Assembly (NCBI GenBank): GCA_023441845.1
Contig: JAEZNF010000241.1
Span: 1-12,007, forward strand
From: Bacillota bacterium
GTDB taxonomy: Bacteria > Bacillota > Clostridia > Acetivibrionales > DSM-2933
Direction: 5' to 3'
Length of the DNA: 12,007 nt
Shown: positions 5,619 through 12,007 of the stretch, piece after piece
How the letters are laid out: every line of letters starts with the position of its first letter
Position numbering within the stretch: the stretch's first letter is position 1
The notes under the pieces: model-generated
Databases searched by the model: none
Told to the model about the DNA's origin: nothing
What the model saw: the letters and a program-made list of their open reading frames with translations, nothing else
Made by a program: the position numbers and the translations under genes

Positions 5619-7211
5619 TTACTTTATTCCTTTTTTATAGTCCTGAGGAGTTTTTCCCGTTACCTTTTTAAATAACTTGCTGAAGTATTTGGAATCCGAA
5701 TAACCAAGGCGGCTGCTGATTTTGTCTATATTCAAATTGCCGGTTTTTAACAGTTCCTTGGCGTTTTCAATCCTTAGGTGTGTCTTGTAATCTACAAAGT
5801 TTACCCCTGTATTCTTTTTAAACAGCTCACAGAAATATGTAGGATTTAAATGCACATATTTTGATACCTGCTCTAGAGAGATATTCTTATCAAAATTATC
5901 TTCAATGAATTTTTTTGCGTATTCAATTATATTTTCTTCGGTTAAAGGATTTTTTTGTGAGTAAAATGCACAAATACGGGTGAGTATATCCTTTACGGCC
6001 TCAATGAGCTCTTCTAGTGAAGCAGCATTTTTTATTCTTTCCGATGGATGAACTCCGCCGCTTTCCGATAATTCATATTCAACAAAAGATAGCTGTATTT
6101 CCAAACGGTTTTGAACGGACTGTATAAATGAAAGGAAAAAGTCTTTTACAAGTTCCTGCTTTGTTTTGCAGTTAGCTTTCAGATGGCTGTACAAGTTGTC
6201 AACATATGCGATTGCAGGTTTGATATCCGATATTTTCAGGTTTACAACTATATCCTCAAGAATATCGGCTTGCAAAGTAAAGCTTAGAGTATCACAGAGC
6301 CGGTTGGGAGTATAAAAGAAGATTTCTTCATTACTTTTCCAGAACTTTAATTGGAGGGCTTCACAGCACTGTACATACAAATTCGGCAATTTCGTGATTT
6401 GCTGGGCAGTGATACTTACGCCAATCGACAGATCCCCTTTAAAGTGCCTTCTATATAGAGCAGTACACAGGGTTAAAGCTCTTTTACACATTTCGGGATT
6501 TATTTTGTCTTGAGGGTGGTTGATTATTGAAATTATTTCGCCGCTCTTCGACGAATTTACAAAGGTCACAGCCTTGAGGTATTTTTTCATTATCCTGACA
6601 ACAAAAGAGGTATAGCTTTTCGGTTTGCTGTCAACAGCGGTTTTATCAGGACAAAAAACCATAATGCTGTAGTAAGGATTAATAAAGCTGAGGTTATACC
6701 TTTTCAATTCACTTTTTATGGATTCAAGAGTCAGGTAATTGGGCAGTATAAGCTGGTTTAAAAATTTATCTTTCAGGATTGTCAATGTTTTCTCGTACTG
6801 GCTTTTAAACAGGTTCCTTTCTTCATACTGCTTTCTTTCAATTAAAATGGACTCTTTAATCTTTAAAAGAACCTCCGATATTTCCTTCTGGTCAACAGGC
6901 TTTAATATATAATCCGTTATTCCATAATTCATTGCTGTTTTGGCATACTCAAAGTCGCTGTAACCGCTTATAATAATTATTTTAATTTTAGATGAAAAGC
7001 CGTGTATTTCCTTAATAAGCTCAAGGCCGGTCAGACCGGGCATTTTGATGTCGGTAATCAGAATATCAGGCTGGTATTCTTTACAGAATTGCAGGGCCTC
7101 CAGACCGTTAGACGCTTCGCATACCAAAGACAGCCCCAATTTTTCAAACGGTATGGTTCTTATTATGGCTGCACGTACCCACTTTTCATCATCGGCGATA
7201 ATTACTTTCAT
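5619..7211 (-). CDS. YesN-type response regulator with AraC-family DNA-binding domain
   Basis: A 530-residue cytoplasmic regulator. Residues 1-120 are a receiver domain with the acidic pair Asp7/Asp8, phospho-acceptor Asp54 (ILITD, then IKMPG), Ser82 and Lys104 (YILKP), so all phosphorylation residues are present. Residues about 125-420 are a long, poorly conserved middle region with coiled-coil-like charged stretches, usual for YesN proteins. Residues 426-530 are the double helix-turn-helix of the AraC/XylS family, ending in GYSDSKYFSKLFKKVTGKTPQDYK. It should be phosphorylated by the kinase encoded just upstream (7226-9079) and then bind DNA. AAAGGA at 7226-7221 is its ribosome site and overlaps the kinase stop codon; the gap between genes is 14 bases, which points to one transcript and coupled translation. 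In this family the usual targets are carbohydrate uptake or hydrolase genes. The target here is not visible. Confidence 0.93.
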   Translation of the reverse strand: MKVIIADDEKWVRAAIIRTIPFEKLGLSLVCEASNGLEALQFCKEYQPDILITDIKMPGLTGLELIKEIHGFSSKIKIIIISGYSDFEYAKTAMNYGITDYILKPVDQKEISEVLLKIKESILIERKQYEERNLFKSQYEKTLTILKDKFLNQLILPNYLTLESIKSELKRYNLSFINPYYSIMVFCPDKTAVDSKPKSYTSFVVRIMKKYLKAVTFVNSSKSGEIISIINHPQDKINPEMCKRALTLCTALYRRHFKGDLSIGVSITAQQITKLPNLYVQCCEALQLKFWKSNEEIFFYTPNRLCDTLSFTLQADILEDIVVNLKISDIKPAIAYVDNLYSHLKANCKTKQELVKDFFLSFIQSVQNRLEIQLSFVEYELSESGGVHPSERIKNAASLEELIEAVKDILTRICAFYSQKNPLTEENIIEYAKKFIEDNFDKNISLEQVSKYVHLNPTYFCELFKKNTGVNFVDYKTHLRIENAKELLKTGNLNIDKISSRLGYSDSKYFSKLFKKVTGKTPQDYKKGIK

Positions 7212-7225
7212 ATTTCATGTTCCTT

Positions 7226-9079
7226 TCATTCAACAACTGGAATTACTATTTCTACTATTGTACCTACCTGTGCCTCACGGAACTTGATTCCGTACTGCTC
7301 TCCAAAGTAAAGCTTAATTCTTGAGTTTACATTTAGTATACCTATTCCTGTTCCCGAGCCGGAGCCGTTCTCATTTGGTGCTGCAGAGCTGCCGTCAGAC
7401 AGGCGCTTGTTAAGTTCCAAAATTTTATCATGGGGAATACCTATGCCGTCGTCGGAAATCTCTATCTTGAAAATGCTCCCGACATCCCAGATAGTAACCT
7501 TTATAACCCCTTTCCCCAATTTCATCTCCAGGCCGTGCTTTATTGAATTTTCCACAATCGGCTGTAATATAAGCTTTAACATTTTGTAATCATAAACTTT
7601 CTCAGGGATATTGTATATGACCTCGAATTTATCATCATGTCGGAAATTCTGAATAGTTATGTAGTTATCCAGGTTTTCTATTTCTTCCCTCACCGTTACA
7701 AGTACATTACTGTTTATACTGTATCTAAAGAGCAGGGATAACGATTTTGCCATTGATGCAATGCTGTCTATCCCATGGTATAAGGCAGCGCCGCGTATTG
7801 ATTCGAGTGTGTTGTACAGGAAATGCGGATTAATCTTATTTTGAAGCGAGTTTAGCTCGGCTTCCTTCTGCTTTAGCTGGTTATAGTAAACTTTATTGAT
7901 AAGGTTATCAACATTTGATGTGCTGTCAGGGCTTTCGGGCTGTAGGGCAGCATCGGTGTTTTGTGCATCAAGGTTCATTCTTGTCGGAAAGCTTCCCTTT
8001 TCATATTCCGTTATTACCGAGGCAAGCCTGGCGATGGGCTTTAAAAGTATTATGTGGACAACAAAGGGAAAGGCCAGGAATAATAGTAAGCATGCAGAAA
8101 TAATTAAAAGGGAATTATCACCAAAAGATGAAATGTTAAATATTGCTTCATGTACAGGAAGCAGGTATATTGCTTTCCATTTTATCTTAGAGGAGGAGTT
8201 GAACGATACAATGTTATATTCTTTATCATCGATATTTCGCAAGTAAGTTCCGGGGGATGTATTGTTTAATGCCTGTTGAATTCCTTCATCAAGGGGTGCC
8301 GTCAATAAGCTGTCGGATTTGCAGTACATAATTGTGTTTCCGGGAGGAGAATCGGCTTTGTTTGATGGCTCCTGGTTTATTATATACAAATCACCCATAT
8401 CGCTGAAATAGTTGGATTTTTTAATTATATCATCAAGAGTATGGTAATTGAAATCAACAAGTAAAACGCCAATTTCTTTTCCGGAGTGATCTTTTAATGC
8501 TTTTGCAGCCGAAAACACGTATTCTTTATCGCCCTGACCGAAAAACTTGAGTGACGTCCCGATGAATTTAACCTTCTGGGGGTTTTTTACAGCGTCCGCA
8601 TACCAGTTCTTCTTAAACATGTTGTCTATCAATGTGGGAGTATAGTATTTACAGTACACTGTATAAGGTTGCTGGTTCCTTAAAAAATATATACCGGTGA
8701 TGTTCAGATTTTGAATGCCGGAAGCGGTATCCAGCAGTATTTCCTGTGCTTTTGTATAGGAGCGTGTATCCAGCTGGTTAGGATTGTCGGGCAATTCTTC
8801 CATGAGGCTAAGGAGTGATTCGTTTTTGGAAGAAACGTTAAAGAAAGACTCAATACAGCTAATATAGTTATCAAACTCGTATATAATTTGCTTGCTGTTT
8901 TGATCTATAAGGGAAAACGATCCTTTTACCTGCATGACGGCTCCAAAAACAAATAAAGGTATTAATATAAGCAGTAAAAATGACAGTATAAACTTGGAGC
9001 GCATTATAAGATAGAGTCTGCTGCTGCTTCCGGACAACTTAAAGGCCTTTTTTTTATAAATAGGGTTCAAGGATTTCAT
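7226..9079 (-). CDS. YesM-type membrane sensor histidine kinase
   Basis: A 617-residue protein. Membrane helix 1 spans about residues 29-50, followed by an extracellular sensing region of roughly 270 residues (Cache-like by position, not proven) and helix 2 at about 323-346. A HAMP-like linker and coiled coil (about 347-412) lead to the His_kinase domain (PF06580 type), where KINPHFLYNTLESIR holds the phospho-acceptor His419. The ATPase part shows the N box VENSIKHG (Asn511), DDGIGIP at 543-549 and GSGTGIGI at 574-581. It should autophosphorylate in response to an outside signal, often an oligosaccharide or its binding protein, and pass phosphate to the regulator encoded 14 bases downstream. 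The ATG at 9079 has AAAGG about 9 bases upstream. Met26, just before helix 1, is an alternative start. No sugar-binding protein gene adjoins it, unlike many such operons. Confidence 0.93.
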   Translation of the reverse strand: MKSLNPIYKKKAFKLSGSSSRLYLIMRSKFILSFLLLILIPLFVFGAVMQVKGSFSLIDQNSKQIIYEFDNYISCIESFFNVSSKNESLLSLMEELPDNPNQLDTRSYTKAQEILLDTASGIQNLNITGIYFLRNQQPYTVYCKYYTPTLIDNMFKKNWYADAVKNPQKVKFIGTSLKFFGQGDKEYVFSAAKALKDHSGKEIGVLLVDFNYHTLDDIIKKSNYFSDMGDLYIINQEPSNKADSPPGNTIMYCKSDSLLTAPLDEGIQQALNNTSPGTYLRNIDDKEYNIVSFNSSSKIKWKAIYLLPVHEAIFNISSFGDNSLLIISACLLLFLAFPFVVHIILLKPIARLASVITEYEKGSFPTRMNLDAQNTDAALQPESPDSTSNVDNLINKVYYNQLKQKEAELNSLQNKINPHFLYNTLESIRGAALYHGIDSIASMAKSLSLLFRYSINSNVLVTVREEIENLDNYITIQNFRHDDKFEVIYNIPEKVYDYKMLKLILQPIVENSIKHGLEMKLGKGVIKVTIWDVGSIFKIEISDDGIGIPHDKILELNKRLSDGSSAAPNENGSGSGTGIGILNVNSRIKLYFGEQYGIKFREAQVGTIVEIVIPVVE

Positions 9080-9111
9080 TTTGACAACCTTTCGAAAATA
9101 TGAATTATTTG

Positions 9112-9157
9112 TTTCGCGAAAAACATTTTACATTTCTAATTCTATTTTTTCGCGAAA
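9112..9157. repeat. Two perfect TTTCGCGAAA palindromes
   Basis: The same 10-bp palindrome occurs at 9112-9121 and 9148-9157, with centres 36 bp apart. They are 33 and 69 bases upstream of the kinase ATG, inside very AT-rich DNA where CGCG is otherwise scarce. A shorter relative, TTTCGAAA, lies at 9090-9097. The arrangement fits two operator sites for a dimeric regulator; the regulator is not identified. Confidence 0.7.
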
Positions 9158-9173
9158 TCATATATCTTGATCC

Positions 9174-9217
9174 ATTGAACACGAAACACTTTATGAATAT
9201 TCCTTTGCGCGTTCAAT
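9174..9217. repeat. Inverted repeat ATTGAACACG / CGCGTTCAAT
   Basis: Ten-base arms at 9174-9183 and 9208-9217, with one mismatch, are separated by 24 bases. The right arm overlaps the -35 box proposed for the kinase operon, so it could be an operator or form a hairpin in RNA. Confidence 0.45.
9188..9216 (-). promoter_or_regulatory. Possible promoter of the kinase-regulator operon
   Basis: On the minus strand TTGAAC (9216-9211), a 17-base spacer and TAAAGT (9193-9188) each match the sigma-A boxes at four of six positions. If used, both TTTCGCGAAA palindromes would lie downstream of the start point, in the leader. Confidence 0.3.
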
Positions 9218-9317
9218 ATAGATAAAAACTATTACTGCTTCTTTAATTTTAAATAAATTTTGATGAAAATACAATCCGAAAAAAAGCCACCTTTTTTGTG
9301 AAATTAATCTACTTCAG

Positions 9318-9346
9318 TTAATAGGGTTAAATTGCTAATATATAAT
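9318..9346 (+). promoter_or_regulatory. Possible promoter of the NarL-type regulator
   Basis: TTAATA (9318-9323, four of six), a 17-base spacer and a perfect TATAAT (9341-9346). The start point would fall near 9353, just before the palindrome at 9356-9375. Confidence 0.45.
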
Positions 9347-9355
9347 TGGAAAATC

Positions 9356-9375
9356 AAATTTATTAAAATAAATTT
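9356..9375. promoter_or_regulatory. AT-rich palindrome with 7-2-7 layout, possible autoregulatory operator
   Basis: AAATTTATT at 9356-9364 and AATAAATTT at 9367-9375 are perfect inverted copies around two A. Two heptamers facing each other across 2 bp is the layout bound by NarL-type dimers. It lies between the likely -10 box and the ribosome site of a NarL-type gene. Its low complexity weakens the case. Confidence 0.35.
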
Positions 9376-9392
9376 ACAATTAAGGGAAGGAT

Positions 9393-10052
9393 GTGTCCGG
9401 TATGGATGAGATTAAAATTTTGATAGCTGACAGGCCCTCATTAATAAGGGATGGATTGCTGACAGTACTTGATTCCGATGAGAATATGTGTGTGGTCGGA
9501 GCTGTTGATAAAAGCTCTGATGCCTATGACATGATAGAAGATTTATGCCCGAATGTTGTCATAATGGATATCCAGATATCAGAAAACAGCCTGGATGTTA
9601 TAAGCGCTATCAAAACGGACTTTCCGGGTATAATTGTAATTGTTTTTACCGATCTGGATAACGATGAATATATTACTCGTGCACTTTCATACGGAGCCAA
9701 TGGCTACCTGTTAAAAGACATTGTAAAGGAAAAGCTGATAAGGACAATAAGGGAGGCAGTAGACGGCAACATGGTTATGCCTTTGGCTATAGCTGCCAAG
9801 CTTGCTACAAAACTTAAGAAGCTGTATGAAGACTCCATAAGGAGGGAAAACATAAAGGCTTTGGGATTTTCGCAAAGGGAAAAGGAAATTGCCGACCTTC
9901 TGGTGAGGGGGTTCAGCAACAAACAAATAGCGTCTGAATTATATATCTCGGAAGGAACAACAAAGAATTACGTAAGTACTATATACAATAAGGTTGGAGT
10001 AAACGACAGGACGAAAGCCGTTATCTTTTTAAAGGAACATATAGCGAGTTGA
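9393..10052 (+). CDS. Orphan NarL/LuxR-type response regulator
   Basis: A 219-residue cytoplasmic DNA-binding regulator. Residues 1-125 are a receiver domain with phospho-acceptor Asp59 (VVIMD), Thr86 (VFTD) and Lys108 (GYLLKD). Residues 157-215 are the LuxR-type helix-turn-helix, with FSQREKEIADLL, GFSNKQIASELYISEGTTKNYVSTIYNK and VNDRTKAV all typical. The acidic pocket is unusual: family members normally read ADDH at the end of the first strand, and here it is ADRP (Asp13, Arg14), so one Mg-binding acid is replaced by a base. Start is either GTG 9393, with AAGGG about 6 bases upstream, or ATG 9402, with GAAGG 11 bases upstream; the shorter form is nearer to family norms. No kinase of the matching NarL-partner type (HisKA_3) is present nearby. 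Transcribed away from the yesMN operon and closed by a strong terminator. Confidence 0.92.
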   Translation: MSGMDEIKILIADRPSLIRDGLLTVLDSDENMCVVGAVDKSSDAYDMIEDLCPNVVIMDIQISENSLDVISAIKTDFPGIIVIVFTDLDNDEYITRALSYGANGYLLKDIVKEKLIRTIREAVDGNMVMPLAIAAKLATKLKKLYEDSIRRENIKALGFSQREKEIADLLVRGFSNKQIASELYISEGTTKNYVSTIYNKVGVNDRTKAVIFLKEHIAS

Positions 10053-10089
10053 TGAATTATTATAGACAGATTTCCTGAAATTCCCTGAC

Positions 10090-10137
10090 ATTAAATACAA
10101 TGAACCCGCTCAAATCAGCGGGTTCATTGTATTTAAT
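10090..10137. terminator. 21-bp perfect inverted repeat, two-way terminator
   Basis: Arms at 10090-10110 and 10117-10137 match perfectly over 21 bp with a 6-base loop (CAAATC). The stem has a GC-rich tip (AACCCGCT with AGCGGGTT) and AT-rich base, supplying T-rich flanks on both strands. It sits 37 bases after the regulator's stop and just beyond the stop of the opposite-strand chemotaxis fragment. Confidence 0.85.
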
Positions 10138-10170
10138 CTATGAAGCTTTTTCTTAGAGAATGTATCCGGC

Positions 10171-10404
10171 TTATGATTTGCTTGCGGAGAGTTCCTTTAA
10201 TTCCTTGCCTGACTTTTCCAAATCTTCAAATGCTGAGGAGATTGAATGGATAATATTGTTTTGATCTTCAACAGAAGCCAGTACCTCTTCTGTCGACGCT
10301 GAACTTTCCTGCGCAATGCTTGCTACAGACTCTATTTTACTATAAACGGTATCAAACTCAGCTTTAACTAATTTAAAACTTTTTTTCTTACTGTAGCGTT
10401 TCAC
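10171..10404 (-). pseudogene. Remnant of a methyl-accepting chemotaxis protein (extreme C-terminus)
   Basis: The 77-codon frame reads KIESVASIAQESSASTEEVLASVEDQNNIIHSISSAFEDLEKSGKELKEL, the heptad-patterned C-terminal return helix of chemoreceptor signalling domains, including the SSASTEEV methylation-type stretch. Everything that precedes this in a real receptor is absent: membrane helices, ligand domain, HAMP and the conserved hairpin tip that contacts CheA and CheW. The frame opens at GTG with no clear ribosome site, its first residues (VKRYSKKKSF) are unlike a receptor, and a stop codon lies 36 bases upstream. It is best read as the surviving 3' end of a deleted receptor gene. A functional micro-protein is possible but unsupported. 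Confidence 0.7.
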
Positions 10405-10484
10405 TCTTATGTTTTTGGGTTCTTGCAGAATAAAGCATTTTTATTTATTGACATTTATTTTGGTCTGTTCTAGGCTATTATTAT

Positions 10485-10553
10485 ATAGAAAATTATAGAA
10501 TTAATTTCCGGGCATCTTTTGTACCGATTATATTAAGGTTTATAATTTTCTAT
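10485..10553. repeat. 13-bp perfect inverted repeat upstream of the xylanase gene
   Basis: ATAGAAAATTATA at 10485-10497 and TATAATTTTCTAT at 10541-10553 are exact reverse complements, 43 bases apart. The right arm contains the TATAAT taken as the -10 box. It may be an operator pair. A smaller palindrome, GAATA-N2-TATTC, follows at 10558-10569. Confidence 0.6.
10519..10546 (+). promoter_or_regulatory. Probable promoter of the GH10 xylanase gene
   Basis: TTGTAC (10519-10524), a 16-base spacer and a perfect TATAAT (10541-10546), giving a start near 10553 and a leader of about 50 bases. A perfect TTGACA at 10448-10453 also exists but has only TAGGCT at the proper distance. Confidence 0.45.
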
Positions 10554-10602
10554 CCATGAATAGATATTCTATATGCCCATTATAAGTCAGGAGGAAAAAT
10601 GA

Positions 10603-12007
10603 ATGAGAAAGTTGATTTGCACGGTAATGATAATTGTAGTATCAATTTCAATTATTATGACGGGATGCAGCAGCAGTAGTAAAGAAAAGAAAAAGGACGG
10701 AAAATCCGATGCTAAGGTGACCGCCGCTAAAGAATTAACTTTACGGCAGGCAGCAGAAGAGCGAAAAATGCTTATAGGAGCTGCTATTGAGCCTCAGTAT
10801 CTGGATGAACCCCAGTATGCAGCTATTCTTAAGGAGCAGTATAATTTTATTACTCCCGAGAACAGGATGAAGTGGGGATTTATTCATCCCAAGAAAGACC
10901 AGTATGACTTTGTCAAAGCGGATAAAGTTGTTGATTTTGCACTGCAAAATAATATGAAGGTAAGAGGACATACTCTGGTATGGCATATAGAAAACCCCGA
11001 CTGGCTTACCACGCAAACATGGACAAAGGAACAGGCGCTTGCTATCCTGGAAGACCATATTAAAACGGTAGTAGGCCATTATAAGGGAAAGGTATATGCA
11101 TGGGATGTTGTTAATGAAGTATTGGACGCGTTTGCCTTAAGAGACAACCTGTGGCTGAAAGCTATAGTGCCCGAATACATAGAAAAGGCATTCATCTGGG
11201 CACATGAAGCCGACCCTGATGCAAAGCTTTTTATAAATGACTTTTTTGTAGAGGAAAAGGGCGTAAAATCGGACTACCTATACAAATTCGTAAGAGAGCT
11301 TCTGGATAAAAAAGTTCCTTTGGACGGAGTCGGATTCCAATTTCACATAGATATGGAAAATCCTATGGATATGGAAAGAATAAATGAAAACGTAAAAAGA
11401 TTTTCCGATCTCGGCCTTGATGTGCATTTTACAGAAGTGGATATCCGTATTACAGGGTTACCTACCGAGGAATTACTTGCAAAGCAGGCCAAAATGTACT
11501 CTGACCTTATGAATTTGGCCCTGAATTATGAAAAAGTGAATGCATTTACAATGTGGGGCATCACCGATAAATACTCGTGGGTTCCGGCATCATACTCAGA
11601 GGCGGGCGCAGCGCATATTTATGACAATGAATACAAGCCGAAGCCTGCGTATACGGCTCTTGTGGAAGCCTTGAAGACGGGTCCCGTAAAAGTCGATTAT
11701 GCGCAGCTCAGAATAGAAGAAATGAAGACCAGAAATGTAGCTACTCCTTTTGAAGCTGTAGCGGCGTCAAAAATTCCGGTTATAGACGGCAAAATGGGAG
11801 CTGATGAGTGGAAAGATGCGGTAATTTATCCGTTTGCATATAACCAGCTTGGACTGAATGACACAAGAACGCCTGAGGATGTGACTGACTTGAGCGGGAC
11901 GTGGAGAATCATGTACAAGGATAATAAAATATACGGTCTTGTTACCCGTATGGATAATGTAACCATGACCAATCAGGTAACCAACTATGTTAATGACTGT
12001 GTAGAAC
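10603..12007 (+). CDS. GH10 endo-1,4-beta-xylanase lipoprotein with CBM9-like domain (3' end outside window)
   Basis: 468 codons are present and the frame is still open at the window edge. Residues 1-22 are a lipoprotein signal (MRKL, hydrophobic core, MTGC with Cys22), so the enzyme should be anchored to the outer face of the membrane. After a Ser/Lys-rich spacer, residues 44-358 are a GH10 barrel: TPENRMKW (84-91), RGHTLVWH (121-128), WDVVNE with acid/base Glu172, FTEVDIR with nucleophile Glu278, and WGITDKYSW (318-326). It would cut xylan internally, retaining configuration. From residue 391 (IPVIDGKMGADEWKDA) a CBM9-like domain begins, with the typical IDGK...W opening; it is cut off here. 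ATG 10603 is 8 bases after a perfect AGGAGG (10589-10594). ATG 10599 is out of frame. No dockerin is visible in the part present, which fits a membrane-bound rather than cellulosomal enzyme. Confidence 0.95.
   Translation, partial: MRKLICTVMIIVVSISIIMTGCSSSSKEKKKDGKSDAKVTAAKELTLRQAAEERKMLIGAAIEPQYLDEPQYAAILKEQYNFITPENRMKWGFIHPKKDQYDFVKADKVVDFALQNNMKVRGHTLVWHIENPDWLTTQTWTKEQALAILEDHIKTVVGHYKGKVYAWDVVNEVLDAFALRDNLWLKAIVPEYIEKAFIWAHEADPDAKLFINDFFVEEKGVKSDYLYKFVRELLDKKVPLDGVGFQFHIDMENPMDMERINENVKRFSDLGLDVHFTEVDIRITGLPTEELLAKQAKMYSDLMNLALNYEKVNAFTMWGITDKYSWVPASYSEAGAAHIYDNEYKPKPAYTALVEALKTGPVKVDYAQLRIEEMKTRNVATPFEAVAASKIPVIDGKMGADEWKDAVIYPFAYNQLGLNDTRTPEDVTDLSGTWRIMYKDNKIYGLVTRMDNVTMTNQVTNYVNDCVE

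Larger units (their letters stand above)
9080..9392. promoter_or_regulatory. Divergent regulatory region between the kinase operon and the NarL-type regulator
   Basis: About 310 bases with no gene-like frame. It carries candidate promoters in both directions, paired TTTCGCGAAA palindromes, an ATTGAAC inverted repeat and an AT-rich 7-2-7 palindrome, each listed separately. The concentration of palindromes suggests control of one or both flanking genes. Confidence 0.6.

Noticed and set aside
7896..8246. Plus-strand frame of 116 codons
   Set aside because: Shadow of the kinase gene on the other strand, without a translation signal or family match.
4319..10404. Shared TGAAACGCTACAG at the start of the small gene (4319) and of the chemoreceptor remnant (10404, minus strand)
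   Set aside because: A single 13-base match between two places in 12 kb read on both strands is expected about by chance, and the similarity does not continue.
10448..10476. Perfect TTGACA as promoter of the xylanase gene
   Set aside because: At 17 bases the -10 position reads TAGGCT, and TATTAT is 22 bases away, too far for a standard promoter.
10741..11079. Minus-strand frame of 112 codons
   Set aside because: It lies wholly antisense to the GH10 catalytic domain, has no ribosome site and no recognisable product.

Overview
The window looks like part of the chromosome of an anaerobic, spore-forming, plant-polysaccharide-degrading clostridium (Ruminiclostridium / Acetivibrio / Clostridium cellulolyticum type). 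This rests on AT-rich DNA, strong AGGAGG-type ribosome binding sites, an H-type small acid-soluble spore protein, a family 3 cellulose-binding module, a GH10 xylanase lipoprotein and a YesM/YesN-type two-component system. Species cannot be settled from the sequence alone.

Layout. 1-1106 (+) is the 3' end of a GH31 alpha-glycosidase, closed by a hairpin terminator. 1542-3551 (-) is a secreted multi-domain protein: signal peptide, copper-amine-oxidase-N-type 'stalk' domain, a central module, a long Thr/Pro/Arg repeat linker and a C-terminal CBM3; it has a good sigma-A-type promoter. 3926-4114 (+) is sspH, a spore protein gene starting at TTG. 4319-4537 (+) is a small unrecognised ORF that may be a remnant. 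4632-5399 (+) is fabI, enoyl-ACP reductase. 5400-5618 holds two long inverted repeats, one a probable terminator between converging genes. 5619-9079 (-) is a two-gene operon, histidine kinase (YesM type) then AraC-type response regulator (YesN type), with 14 bases between them. 9080-9392 is a divergent regulatory region rich in palindromes. 9393-10052 (+) is an orphan NarL/LuxR-type response regulator, closed by a 21-bp perfect inverted repeat. 10171-10404 (-) is a decayed C-terminal piece of a chemotaxis receptor. 10603 to the window end (+) is a GH10 xylanase lipoprotein with the start of a CBM9-like domain, cut by the window edge.

How it may fit together (inference). The two hydrolases act on alpha-glycosides and xylan, the CBM3 protein would bind cellulose at or near the cell surface, and the three signalling proteins are the kind that tune carbohydrate-use genes in clostridia. 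No sugar ABC transporter lies next to yesMN, so its targets are not evident. fabI and sspH are housekeeping and sporulation genes within this accessory stretch. I did not find a clearly new multi-gene system. The least ordinary items are the CBM3/stalk-domain protein with its basic tandem-repeat linker, the paired TTTCGCGAAA palindromes upstream of the kinase, a response regulator with an altered acidic pocket beside a 7-2-7 palindrome, and a 13-bp inverted repeat whose right arm contains the likely -10 box of the xylanase gene.
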